Of a stretch of DNA of 64,000 bases, positions 34,311 through 42,047 are shown one piece after another. The first letter of the stretch is position 1. The number at the start of each line of letters is the position of its first letter. The position numbers and the translations under genes were made by a program. The notes under the pieces were generated by a model. That model was given only the letters and a program-made list of their open reading frames with translations, was not told the origin of the DNA and did not search any database. This DNA is from Roseovarius dicentrarchi (GTDB lineage: Bacteria; Pseudomonadota; Alphaproteobacteria; Rhodobacterales; Rhodobacteraceae), in contig NZ_QNQP01000011.1 in assembly GCF_003316635.1 (NCBI RefSeq), forward strand, positions 1 to 64,000. Reading direction: 5' to 3'.

Positions 34311-35768
34311 TTAATCTGGCAGTGCATCCGCGATCAGGGCGAGGCCCGCGCCGATCCGCTCCGACGGGATCGAGGAATAGGCAAGGCGGTAGTAGTTGCG
34401 CGGCGGTGCATCGCCGTGGAAAAACGACGCGCCGGGCTCTATCAGCACGCCTTGGCGGCGCAGCGTCAGGGCGACGGCGCCCATATCCACACCCTCGGGC
34501 GCGCGCATCCAGATCGACGATCCGCCATGCACGCCGCGCCCGGCCACGGTCAGGCCGTGCTGCGCCAATGCGGCCTCCATCACGCGGCGGCGCTCGGCAT
34601 AGGCGCGGGACATGCGCCGGATCAGGCTGTCATAATGACCAAGGCTGAGGAAATACGCCGCCGTGCGCTGCATCAGGCCGGGCGGATGGCGCAGAACGCT
34701 GGCGCGCAGCGCGCGCGCCTCGCGGATGAACGGGCGCGGGCCAACAAGATAACCAAGGCGCAAGCCAGGAAAGATCGACTTGGAAAAGCTGCCCACGTAA
34801 ATCACCCGCCCGTCCCGATCCAGCGATTTCAACGATGGGGATGGCGCGTTCAGGAACGCCATTTCAAATTCGTAATCATCCTCGACAATCAGCGCCTCCA
34901 TGTCCCGCGCCTTTGACAGCAGCGCGCGGCGGCGCGCCATCGGCATGGTGGCATTGGTCGGGCACTGGTGGCTGGGCGTGGTGAAAATCACATCGGCGTG
35001 GTCGGGCAGCAGGTCGGGCGGCAGGCCGCGCGCATCCACCGGCACGGCGGCGGTATGACAGCGCGATTGCGTCAGGATATCGCGCAAGCCGTGATAACAG
35101 GGATCCTCGACCACCGCCGTGCGCCGCTGGGTCAGCAGCACTTGCGCGGTCAGCCACAGGGCGTTTTGCGCGCCCATCGTCACGAGGATCTCATCCGGCT
35201 CGGCCAATATACCGCGCCGGGGCAGCGTATGGCGGGCGATGAACTCAATCAGTTGCGGATCGTCCTGATCGTAATAATCGGTGGCCTGCGCATGGAAATC
35301 CCGCGTGCCCAATGCGCGCATCGCGCAGTGCCGCCAGTTGGCGTGATCGAACAGCTTCGGGTCGGTCTGGCCGTATAGAAACGGATAGGGGTAGTCGGCC
35401 CAGTTCAACGGCCGCTCGGGTGTAGCGCCGCCGGTATAGCGCCGCCCCAATGCGCGGGACCAGTCGATGCTGCTTGTGGCGGGCGGGCGCGAGGCAAAGC
35501 GCGGCGGCTCGGGCGCGGTGGCCGAGATGTAGTAGCCGGACCGCTGGCGCGCCTCCAGATAATCATTGGCCAGAAGGTCGGCATAGGCCAGCGTCACGGT
35601 CATGCGGCTGACGCCCAGATGTGCGGCAAGGCTGCGCGAGGATGGCAGGCGTTCACCCTTGGCATAGCGGCCCGACAGGATGCCTTCGGCGATCATCTGC
35701 TGGATGCGCGCCTGAAGCGTGCCTGCCCCCTCGGGGCCAAGGAAGAAGGTCTCGACCGGGATTGCCAT
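34311..35768 (-). CDS. MocR-type transcription regulator (GntR HTH plus aminotransferase domain), probable TauR
   Basis: A 485-residue MocR/PdxR-family regulator. A winged helix (about 15-75: GTLQARIQQMIAEGILSGRY, LPSSRSLAAHLGVSRMTVTLAYADLL) precedes a class-I aminotransferase-like domain with the PLP Lys in YVGSFSKSIFPGLRLGY (about 327). The family includes PdxR (vitamin B6), GabR and TauR (taurine). TauR is favoured because CTGGACCTAT, which matches the CTGGACYTAA repeats I recall for TauR of Rhodobacter capsulatus, sits in its own promoter and twice before tpa. The soeABC genes follow on the same strand. Confidence 0.8.
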   Translation of the reverse strand: MAIPVETFFLGPEGAGTLQARIQQMIAEGILSGRYAKGERLPSSRSLAAHLGVSRMTVTLAYADLLANDYLEARQRSGYYISATAPEPPRFASRPPATSSIDWSRALGRRYTGGATPERPLNWADYPYPFLYGQTDPKLFDHANWRHCAMRALGTRDFHAQATDYYDQDDPQLIEFIARHTLPRRGILAEPDEILVTMGAQNALWLTAQVLLTQRRTAVVEDPCYHGLRDILTQSRCHTAAVPVDARGLPPDLLPDHADVIFTTPSHQCPTNATMPMARRRALLSKARDMEALIVEDDYEFEMAFLNAPSPSLKSLDRDGRVIYVGSFSKSIFPGLRLGYLVGPRPFIREARALRASVLRHPPGLMQRTAAYFLSLGHYDSLIRRMSRAYAERRRVMEAALAQHGLTVAGRGVHGGSSIWMRAPEGVDMGAVALTLRRQGVLIEPGASFFHGDAPPRNYYRLAYSSIPSERIGAGLALIADALPD

Positions 35769-35774
35769 GCGCTG

Positions 35775-35803
35775 ATGCTAGACTGGACCTATCAGCTGCG
35801 CAA
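35775..35803 (-). promoter_or_regulatory. Regulator promoter with TauR-type operator in the spacer
   Basis: On the minus strand TTGCGC (35803-35798) and TAGCAT (35780-35775) are 17 bp apart, and the expected +1 is the A of the ATG at 35768, giving a leaderless mRNA. CTGGACCTAT (35783-35792, plus strand) lies wholly in the spacer, where binding would block the promoter. A poorer half-site, CTGGCCGGAT, lies at 35805. Confidence 0.55.
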
Positions 35804-35826
35804 TCTGGCCGGATGCAGGGCGCCCG

Positions 35827-35846
35827 AGGTTTTTCGCGAAAAACCT
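35827..35846. terminator. Perfect 20-bp palindrome after the DUF1523 gene
   Basis: AGGTTTTTCGCGAAAAACCT is fully self-complementary, with U-run and A-run built into the arms. It lies 13 bp downstream of the DUF1523 stop and fits a bidirectional terminator. Confidence 0.65.
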
Positions 35847-35858
35847 GAGTCCGGCCGC

Positions 35859-36440
35859 CTAACCCCAGCCGTCGGTGTATTCGTCATATTTGCGCGTCTC
35901 CCGGCGGGCCCAGAATTTGCGCCAGCGCGCCCAGATGCCCCAGGCCAACGCGGCCAACAGCGTCAGGATGACGATGTTCAGCCATGGGATGATCCGCACG
36001 TCCGGTCCTGCGACGGGCTTGACCGAGATCGCGTTTGGAAAGATCGACAGGAATTCGTTGCGCCAGCCGTAATGCCTGATTGACACCCATTGCGGCGTTT
36101 CCGCGCTGCGCTTGGAAATCAGGTCAGACGCCTCGGCCTGAAGGTTCGATGTGTCGAACTTGAAATAGGGCGGCCAGCCCCAGCCGGTATCCTCGTTTCG
36201 GTAAATCATCGGCTTGTCATTGGTGCGAAACGCCTGAATGAACAGAACGTCCCGGTTTGCCGGTGCTGCGGCGTTACCGCTGCTGGAATGGGCCCAGAAA
36301 ATCGAGTTTTCCCCGAAATCAATGCGCTGTTCATAAGTGTCGGTGATGCGCGCGATATCGTGCTGTGGCAAAGTGTAATGCAGGAACGCGACCACGATCC
36401 CCCAAAAGATGCTCCAGAAAACCCATTTTATGTAGACCAT
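35859..36440 (-). CDS. DUF1523 family membrane protein
   Basis: A 193-residue protein with an N-terminal helix (YIKWVFWSIFWGIVVAFLHY), a periplasmic middle domain (ITDTYEQRIDFGENSIFWA, DVLFIQAFRTNDKPMIYRNEDTGWGWPPYFKFDTSNLQ), a C-terminal helix (WLNIVILTLLAALAWGIW) and a charged cytosolic tail. The conserved TYE-R, RNEDTGWGWPPYFKFD and VRHYGWR-like blocks identify DUF1523, an alphaproteobacterial family of unknown function. It follows the small membrane protein gene by 10 bp. Confidence 0.85.
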   Translation of the reverse strand: MVYIKWVFWSIFWGIVVAFLHYTLPQHDIARITDTYEQRIDFGENSIFWAHSSSGNAAAPANRDVLFIQAFRTNDKPMIYRNEDTGWGWPPYFKFDTSNLQAEASDLISKRSAETPQWVSIRHYGWRNEFLSIFPNAISVKPVAGPDVRIIPWLNIVILTLLAALAWGIWARWRKFWARRETRKYDEYTDGWG

Positions 36441-36450
36441 TCAGGCCCCC

Positions 36451-36717
36451 TCACTTGAAATTCGTCAGATAAATAATCGTCCCCACAAGAACGGCCGGTA
36501 CAACGTAAACGCCCCAGATCAGTTTTCGTCGCACCGATCCGTCATATTCTTTCAATCCGGCCTCGACAAAGTCGTGCCTGTCGCCGGGCCGCCCGGTATC
36601 CTGCCACTCGCGCCCCAGCTTAGCGCGCCGCATCCGCCGCGACCATAGCGACAGCGCGATATAAATTACCGTCAGGATCGCGCCGCCAATGGCAATAAGT
36701 TGAAGCAGGGCCAGCAC
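36451..36717 (-). CDS. Small membrane protein, conserved hypothetical
   Basis: An 88-residue protein with two hydrophobic helices (ALLQLIAIGGAILTVIYIALSLW and KLIWGVYVVPAVLVGTIIYL) separated by a charged segment (RRMRRAKLGREWQDTGRPGDR). It starts with GTG behind GGAGACAAG. It resembles short cation/proton-type hypothetical proteins of roseobacters, and no function can be assigned. Probably co-transcribed with the DUF1523 gene. Confidence 0.75.
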   Translation of the reverse strand: MLALLQLIAIGGAILTVIYIALSLWSRRMRRAKLGREWQDTGRPGDRHDFVEAGLKEYDGSVRRKLIWGVYVVPAVLVGTIIYLTNFK

Positions 36718-36804
36718 CTTGTCTCCGCCGTTTGTTCGCTTTTGTCATGTTACTGCGAATTGGCGGGACATGGAAACGTCAAGTGCCGGCGGGCGAACGG
36801 AAAA

Positions 36805-36829
36805 AGGGCGGCCAAATGCAGGCCGCCCT
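36805..36829 (-). terminator. Creatinase gene terminator
   Basis: AGGGCGGCC and GGCCGCCCT form a perfect 9-bp stem with a 7-nt loop; on the minus strand it is followed by TTTTTCCG, 25 bp after the creatinase stop. Confidence 0.9.
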
Positions 36830-36853
36830 CCTCATAGTCAACCAAATGCGGCC

Positions 36854-38062
36854 TTAGCCGACGACGTTGAAATCCGGGCCGTAGGGATAGCCGGTGATGT
36901 CCTCGTTGCCGTCCTCGGTGATGATCAGAACGTCATGCTCGCGGTAGCCGCCGGCGCCGGGCTGATCGTCGGCGATGGTCAGCATCGGCTCCATCGAGAT
37001 GACCATGCCGGGCTCCAGCACTGTGTCGATATCCTCGCGCAGCTCCAGACCCGCCTCGCGGCCATAGTAGTGCGACAGGATACCGAAGCTGTGGCCATAG
37101 CCGAAGGTGCGGTATTGCAGCATCTGGCGCTCTTCGAGGAAGTCGTTGATCTTGTGCGTGACTTCGGCACAGGAAACGCCGGGCTTGAGCAGGCTCATGC
37201 CGTATTCATGCGCGGCAATGTTCGTCTCCCAGACCTTCAGCGACGCATCATCGACCTCGCCGACGAACATCGTCCGCTCCAGCGCGACATAGTAGCTGGA
37301 GATCATCGGGAAGGTGTTCAGCGACAGGATATCGCCATGCTCCAGCTTGCGCGCGGTGACGGGGTTATGCGCGCCGTCGGTGTTGATGCCCGACTGGAAC
37401 CAGACCCACGTGTCGCGATATTCCGCATCGGGGAATTCCTTGGCGATCTCCAGCTCCATCGCGTCGCGGCCTGCGATGGCCACGTCAATTTCGCGCGTGC
37501 CGACCTTGATCGCGTCCTTGATGGCGTAGCCGCCCACGTCTGCCACCTTGCAGCAGCGGCGGATCAGATCCAGCTCGGCCTGGCTTTTGTGCATCCGCTG
37601 CACCATGGTGGTGGGCGCGATATCGACCGATTTGGACGGCTTGAGGAAACTGTCCATCTTGGATTTTTGCAGCAGCGTCAGGTGGTCGGCCTCGTAGCCC
37701 ACAACCTTGCCTTCGCCGCAAACGGACAGGATCGCGCGCCAATAATTGTCGCGCTGCCAGTCGGTATAGGTGATGTTGTCACCATGGCTGCGGCGCCACG
37801 GCTGGCCCGCGTCGATGCCGGCGGAAATGGTCACGTCCTGATCGGCGGTGACAACCAGACCGTAGGGGCGGCCAAAGGCGCAATAGAGGAAACCGGAATA
37901 ATAGGCGATATTGTGCATCGAGGTGAACACGGCCACGTCGACACCCAGATCGGACATGCGCGCGCGCAATTTCTTCAGGCGTTCGTCATACTCGGCGCCG
38001 TCAAATTGAAGCGGTGCTTTTTCGCCGTTATGGAAGCGATACATTTCTGGACGTTCAGTCAT
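36854..38062 (-). CDS. Creatinase (creatine amidinohydrolase)
   Basis: Hydrolyses creatine to sarcosine and urea. The 402-residue protein follows the Pseudomonas putida creatinase I recall almost block by block: FTSMHNIAYYSGFLYCAFGRPY, GQPWRR, YTDWQRDNYW, TWVWFQSGINTDGAHNPVT, YRTFGYGHSFGILSHYYGREAG, LEPGMVISMEPML and GGYREHDVLIITE. It has the pita-bread (M24) fold but the creatinase signature, including the GAHNPV histidine, distinguishes it from aminopeptidases and from the DMSP lyase DddP. AGGAGG precedes the ATG. Sarcosine oxidase genes are not in the window. Confidence 0.95.
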   Translation of the reverse strand: MTERPEMYRFHNGEKAPLQFDGAEYDERLKKLRARMSDLGVDVAVFTSMHNIAYYSGFLYCAFGRPYGLVVTADQDVTISAGIDAGQPWRRSHGDNITYTDWQRDNYWRAILSVCGEGKVVGYEADHLTLLQKSKMDSFLKPSKSVDIAPTTMVQRMHKSQAELDLIRRCCKVADVGGYAIKDAIKVGTREIDVAIAGRDAMELEIAKEFPDAEYRDTWVWFQSGINTDGAHNPVTARKLEHGDILSLNTFPMISSYYVALERTMFVGEVDDASLKVWETNIAAHEYGMSLLKPGVSCAEVTHKINDFLEERQMLQYRTFGYGHSFGILSHYYGREAGLELREDIDTVLEPGMVISMEPMLTIADDQPGAGGYREHDVLIITEDGNEDITGYPYGPDFNVVG

Positions 38063-38100
38063 TTCGACCCTCCTAGAATAAGAAAGGTCCCGGCGTTCAG

Positions 38101-38168
38101 GACTGTTGGACTATGTGGCCTGACCCGAATCGGGTGAGCGGCGCCACCGCTCCGACCTGAGACTGTTG
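38101..38168. promoter_or_regulatory. Operator-like repeats between the creatinase and P1 peptidase genes
   Basis: GACTGTTG occurs at 38101-38108 and again at 38161-38168, flanking the perfect palindrome ACCCGAATCGGGT at 38123-38135. The divergent genes share this 160-bp gap, so a dual operator is plausible; no regulator gene is adjacent. Confidence 0.35.
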
Positions 38169-38224
38169 TTGCCGATTGCAAGGATTCTGGCAAGATATTT
38201 TCACGCACGCAGAAAGGCCCGACA

Positions 38225-39226
38225 ATGACAAACGCCCGCACAGGCCCGCTGAACCTGATCACCGATGTGCCGGGGCTGCGCGTTGGAAACGCCAGCGATG
38301 CAACCCTGAAATCGGGCGTGACCGTGCTGACGGCGGGCGCGCCGTTTACCGCAGGCGTGCATGTCATGGGCGGCGCGCCCGGCACGCGCGAGACGGATCT
38401 GCTGGCCCCCGACCGCACCGTGCAACAGGTGGATGCGCTGGTGCTGTCGGGCGGATCGGCCTTCGGGCTGGATGCCGCATCGGGGGTGGCGGACGCGCTG
38501 CGTGCGGCGGGGCGCGGCTATGCTGTGGGGGACGTGCGCGTGCCGATCGTGCCCGCCGCGATCCTGTTCGATCTGCTGAACGGCGGGGACAAGGCGTGGG
38601 ACCGGAACCCCTACCGCGATCTGGGCGCGGCGGCACTGGCCGGCGCCGGGCCGCAGTTTGATCTGGGCAGCACAGGCGCGGGAACCGGTGCGCTGACGGC
38701 GACGCTGAAAGGGGGGCTTGGCTCTGCCTCCGTCCGGTTACCGGGGGGCTATACCGTGGGCGCGCTGGTCGCGGTCAATGCGCTGGGGTCGGCCACGGTG
38801 GCAGGGGGCCCGCATTTCTGGGCCGCCCCGTTCGAGATGGGCCGCGAATTCGGCGGCCTTGGTCCCGCGCAAACCTTTGGCGAGGTGCATTTGCCACCAA
38901 CCAAAATGGGCGACGGCGGCAATACCACCATCGCCATTGTCGCCACCGATGCCGCGCTGACACAGGCGCAATGCACCCGCATGGCAACGGCGGCGCATGA
39001 TGGCATGGCGCGCGCCCTCTTGCCATCGCACACGCCGATGGACGGCGATCTGGTCTTTGCCGCCAGCACCGCCGCGCGTGCCATGGCGCGTCCCGAGCGG
39101 GACATGCTGCTGCTGGGCCATGCGGCTGCGAATTGCCTGACACGGGCCATTGCGCGGGCGGTCTATCTGGCCCGCCCCGTCCCCGGCGATGTCACGCCCT
39201 GCTGGATCCAGCGGTTCGGCACGTAG
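38225..39226 (+). CDS. P1 family peptidase (DmpA/BapA-like)
   Basis: A 333-residue Ntn-type aminopeptidase that self-cleaves into two chains. Features: NLITDVPGLRVGNASD at the start, LVLSGGSAFGLDAASGVADAL (about 75-95), VGALVAVNALGSA, and the autocleavage/nucleophile region GDGGNTTIAIVATDAAL (about 230-246), with Thr after Asn. No signal peptide, so cytosolic. Family members remove N-terminal amino acids, in some cases beta- or D-residues; the substrate is unknown. GAAAGG lies before the ATG. Confidence 0.9.
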   Translation: MTNARTGPLNLITDVPGLRVGNASDATLKSGVTVLTAGAPFTAGVHVMGGAPGTRETDLLAPDRTVQQVDALVLSGGSAFGLDAASGVADALRAAGRGYAVGDVRVPIVPAAILFDLLNGGDKAWDRNPYRDLGAAALAGAGPQFDLGSTGAGTGALTATLKGGLGSASVRLPGGYTVGALVAVNALGSATVAGGPHFWAAPFEMGREFGGLGPAQTFGEVHLPPTKMGDGGNTTIAIVATDAALTQAQCTRMATAAHDGMARALLPSHTPMDGDLVFAASTAARAMARPERDMLLLGHAAANCLTRAIARAVYLARPVPGDVTPCWIQRFGT

Positions 39227-39298
39227 CCGCCCCTTGCGCCTGTGGCCTCAAATCCCGATAAAGCGCCGGTTCCAGTCCCAAAAGAAAGGCAAACCGCC

Positions 39299-40411
39299 TT
39301 GCCCCATTTCAAGACAAGCGGCCCCTTCCGCGCACTCGCCCTTATCATCGCCCTGCTCATCGCCGCCATGCCCGTCACGGCGCAGCAGGCCGATACGCCA
39401 GATACCGCGCCGGAAACCGGCCCGCTGGTCATCGCGACCAAATCGGCGCCGCCCTTTGCCTTTATCGGGGCGAACGACGCGTGGACGGGCATTGCCATCG
39501 ACGCGGTCACCGCCATCGCCGCCGATCTGGGCCGCACGGTGGAATGGCGCGAGGATACGCTCCAAGGGATGCTGGACGCAGTGGAGACCGGCGAAGTTGA
39601 CGCCGCTGCCGCCGCCATCACCATCACTCCGGCGCGCGAGGCGAGGCTGGACTTCACCTTTCCCTATTACACCACCGGCCTTGGCATCGCCGTCGATCCC
39701 GAGGCCGGGACCGACTGGTTTCAGGTGGTGCGCAACCTCTTCACCTGGCAGTTCGCTGTCGTCATCGCCACGCTGTCAGGTGTTCTGCTGGTCGCCGGCG
39801 CCGCCGTCTGGGCGTTCGAGCGGGGCCATAACGACCAGTTCCCCAAAGACCCGGCACGCGGGCTGGGCGATGGTTTCTGGTGGGCCGCAGTGACCATGAC
39901 CACCGTCGGCTATGGCGACAAGGCCCCCGAAACGCTGGGCGGGCGTATTGTCGGACTGATCTGGATGCTGACAGCGATGCTGATCGTGGCCAGCTTTACC
40001 GCCGCCATTGCCGCATCGCTGACCGTCGGCAGCCTTGGCACGGCGGTTCAAAGCGTGACGGACCTGAAAAATTACCGCGTCGGCGTGGTGCGCGGCACCA
40101 CCGGCGCCGATGAAATGGCCGCACGCGGTATTCGTATCGCGCATTTCGATCGGCTATCCGACGGGCTGGATGCCCTGCTGGACGGCAAGCTGGGCGCGTT
40201 CGTCTACGATAAACCGCTGCTGCAATATGTGGCCCTTCAACAGTATGAGGGGGCGGTGATGATCCTTGAGGACGCCATAGGCCGACAGGATTACGGCATT
40301 GCCCTGCCCACCGAATCCCCGCTGCGCGAGCCGATGAACCGCGCGCTGCTGACCTATCTGCGCAGTGACGACTGGACGCGCGTACAGTCCCGCTATCTGG
40401 GCAATAACTGA
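39299..40411 (+). CDS. GluR0-like ligand-gated potassium channel (binding protein-channel fusion)
   Basis: A 370-residue inner-membrane protein built like bacterial ionotropic glutamate receptors. It has a signal/anchor (ALALIIALLIAAMPVTAQQ), a first binding lobe S1 (ATKSAPPFAFIG ... ATEG-like VDAAAAAITITPAREARLDFTFPYYTTGLGI), then helix, pore and helix. The potassium selectivity filter is TTVGYGDKAPE (about 201-208). A second lobe S2 (GVVRGTTGADEMA ... YGIALP) completes it. TTG 39299 is preferred because AAGAAAGG lies 8 nt upstream and it yields a clean signal peptide; GTG 39242 is the longer option. Likely opens on binding an amino acid in the periplasm. Confidence 0.88.
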   Translation: MPHFKTSGPFRALALIIALLIAAMPVTAQQADTPDTAPETGPLVIATKSAPPFAFIGANDAWTGIAIDAVTAIAADLGRTVEWREDTLQGMLDAVETGEVDAAAAAITITPAREARLDFTFPYYTTGLGIAVDPEAGTDWFQVVRNLFTWQFAVVIATLSGVLLVAGAAVWAFERGHNDQFPKDPARGLGDGFWWAAVTMTTVGYGDKAPETLGGRIVGLIWMLTAMLIVASFTAAIAASLTVGSLGTAVQSVTDLKNYRVGVVRGTTGADEMAARGIRIAHFDRLSDGLDALLDGKLGAFVYDKPLLQYVALQQYEGAVMILEDAIGRQDYGIALPTESPLREPMNRALLTYLRSDDWTRVQSRYLGNN

Positions 40412-40435
40412 CCGGCGCGCTGCGGCATATCTGGA

Positions 40436-40459
40436 CAAAAGCAGCACAAACTGCTTTTG
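40436..40459 (+). terminator. Hairpin between the channel gene and the dehydrogenase gene
   Basis: CAAAAGCAG (40436-40444) pairs perfectly with CTGCTTTTG (40451-40459) over loop CACAAA, with T-run in the 3' arm; 25 nt after the channel stop. Confidence 0.6.
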
Positions 40460-40493
40460 CTCGGCGCAAAATCAACCCGAAAGGATGCATGAC

Positions 40494-41963
40494 ATGAGCA
40501 CGACAGATCTGAAATCCCTGCTCAAGGATCCCGGCCTGCTGGCGGACAAATCCTATGTGAACGGCGAATGGGTCAGCGGCGACGCAACCTTTGACGTGAC
40601 AAACCCCGCGCGCGGCGATGTCATCGCGCAGGTTGCCGACCTCAGCCGCGATCAGGTGGCAGATGCCATCGCCGCCGCCGAGAAGGCGCAAAAAGAATGG
40701 GCCAAATGGACCGGCAAGGAGCGCGCGAATGTGATGCGCAAATGGTTCGACCTGATGATGGAGCATCAGGACGATCTGGGCATCATCCTGACCGCCGAAC
40801 AGGGCAAACCACTGGCCGAGGCCAAGGGCGAGGTCGCCTACGGCGCCTCCTTCATCGAGTTTTTCGCCGAAGAGGCCAAGCGCGTCTACGGCGAGACGAT
40901 CCCCGGCCACCAGCGCGACAAGCGCATCACGGTCATCAAGCAGCCCATCGGCGTTGCCGCCTCGATCACGCCGTGGAACTTCCCCAACGCGATGATCACC
41001 CGCAAGGCCGCGCCCGCACTGGCCGCCGGCTGCGCCTTTGTCGGCCGCCCGGCCAAGGAAACCCCGCTCAGCGCCACCGCCATGGGCGTGCTGGCCGAAC
41101 GTGCGGGCATCCCGGCGGGCGTGTTCAACATCGTCACCTCGTCGCGGTCCTCCGACATCGGCAAGGAATTCTGCGAAAACCCCGCCGTCCGCAAGCTGAC
41201 CTTCACCGGCTCGACCGAGGTGGGCCGCATCCTGTTGAAGCAGGCCGCCGATCAGGTGATGAAATGCTCGATGGAGCTGGGCGGCAACGCGCCTTTCATC
41301 GTCTTCGACGACGCCGATCTGGATGCCGCCGTCGAGGGCGCCATCATGTGCAAGTTCCGCAACAACGGCCAGACTTGCGTTTGCGCCAACCGCATCTACG
41401 TGCAGGCCGGCGTCTACGATGCCTTCGCCGAAAAGCTGAAGGCAGCGACCGAAAAGCTGAAGATGGGCGATGGTCTGGAAGAGGGCGTCACCCTCGGTCC
41501 GCTCATCAACGCCGACGCGATCACCAAGGTGCAGGAACACGTTGCCGACGCCAAATCCAAGGGCGGCACCGTCATTCTGGGCGGCGGCGAGCCGGCCCAG
41601 CGCGAGGGGCATTTCCTGCCGCCAACCATCATTACCGGCGCCACCCAGGACATGCAGTTCGCCACGGACGAGACATTCGGCCCGCTCGCGCCGCTGTTCA
41701 AGTTCGACACCGTCGATGACGTGATCGCCATGGCAAACGACACGATCTTTGGCCTTGCCAGCTATTTCTACGCCAAGGATCTGAGCCGCGTCTACAAGGT
41801 GGCCGAGGCGCTGGAATATGGCATCGTCGGCGTCAACACCGGCATCATTTCCACCGAGGTCGCCCCGTTCGGCGGCGTCAAGCAGTCCGGCCTTGGCCGC
41901 GAGGGCAGCCATCACGGCATCGAAGATTATCTGGAAATGAAATACATCTGCATGTCGGTCTGA
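40494..41963 (+). CDS. gabD: NAD-dependent succinate-semialdehyde dehydrogenase
   Basis: A 489-residue aldehyde dehydrogenase of the GabD type. Motifs: GVAASITPWNFPNAMITRK (about 158), FTGSTEVGRIL, the catalytic Glu in SMELGGNAPFIVFDD (about 263) and catalytic Cys in NNGQTCVCANRIYV (about 294), then EVAPFGGVKQSGLGREGSHHGI at the end. It oxidises succinate semialdehyde to succinate in GABA breakdown; closely related enzymes accept glutarate semialdehyde. AAAGGA precedes ATG 40494. No gabT next to it. Confidence 0.92.
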   Translation: MSTTDLKSLLKDPGLLADKSYVNGEWVSGDATFDVTNPARGDVIAQVADLSRDQVADAIAAAEKAQKEWAKWTGKERANVMRKWFDLMMEHQDDLGIILTAEQGKPLAEAKGEVAYGASFIEFFAEEAKRVYGETIPGHQRDKRITVIKQPIGVAASITPWNFPNAMITRKAAPALAAGCAFVGRPAKETPLSATAMGVLAERAGIPAGVFNIVTSSRSSDIGKEFCENPAVRKLTFTGSTEVGRILLKQAADQVMKCSMELGGNAPFIVFDDADLDAAVEGAIMCKFRNNGQTCVCANRIYVQAGVYDAFAEKLKAATEKLKMGDGLEEGVTLGPLINADAITKVQEHVADAKSKGGTVILGGGEPAQREGHFLPPTIITGATQDMQFATDETFGPLAPLFKFDTVDDVIAMANDTIFGLASYFYAKDLSRVYKVAEALEYGIVGVNTGIISTEVAPFGGVKQSGLGREGSHHGIEDYLEMKYICMSV

Positions 41964-41984
41964 GAAAATTCGCAGAATTTTCTG
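41964..41984. repeat. AT-rich hairpin with CGCAG loop, site A
   Basis: AGAAAATT, loop CGCAG, AATTTTCT immediately after the gabD stop. The loop is identical to the one at 50083-50087. Confidence 0.7.
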
Positions 41985-41989
41985 ACCTG

Positions 41990-42011
41990 ATTTTCTTCGC
42001 GAAGAAAATCA
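41990..42011. repeat. Perfect 22-bp palindrome, site A
   Basis: GATTTTCTTCG followed by its exact complement CGAAGAAAATC, with no loop bases. It lies between the CGCAG hairpin and the GC-rich terminator. Confidence 0.7.
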
Positions 42012-42014
42012 AAC

Positions 42015-42040
42015 GCCCCGCCGGTCATCCGGCGGGGCGT
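42015..42040. terminator. Bidirectional terminator of gabD and hsp20
   Basis: CGCCCCGCCGG, loop TCAT, CCGGCGGGGCG, then TCTTT. It is a perfect 11-bp GC stem located between the convergent gabD and hsp20 stops. Confidence 0.88.
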
Positions 42041-42047
42041 CTTTGTC

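Noticed and set aside
31860-34916. A 1018-codon open frame on the plus strand opposite soeA and the regulator
   Set aside because: It is antisense to two well-supported genes, is rich in His/Arg/Gln/Asp as expected from the mirrored GC-rich codons, and shows no domain motif.
36854-38062. DMSP lyase DddP (same metallopeptidase fold)
   Set aside because: Length and residue blocks follow creatinase closely, including GINTDGAHNPVT and GGYREHDVLIV-type end.
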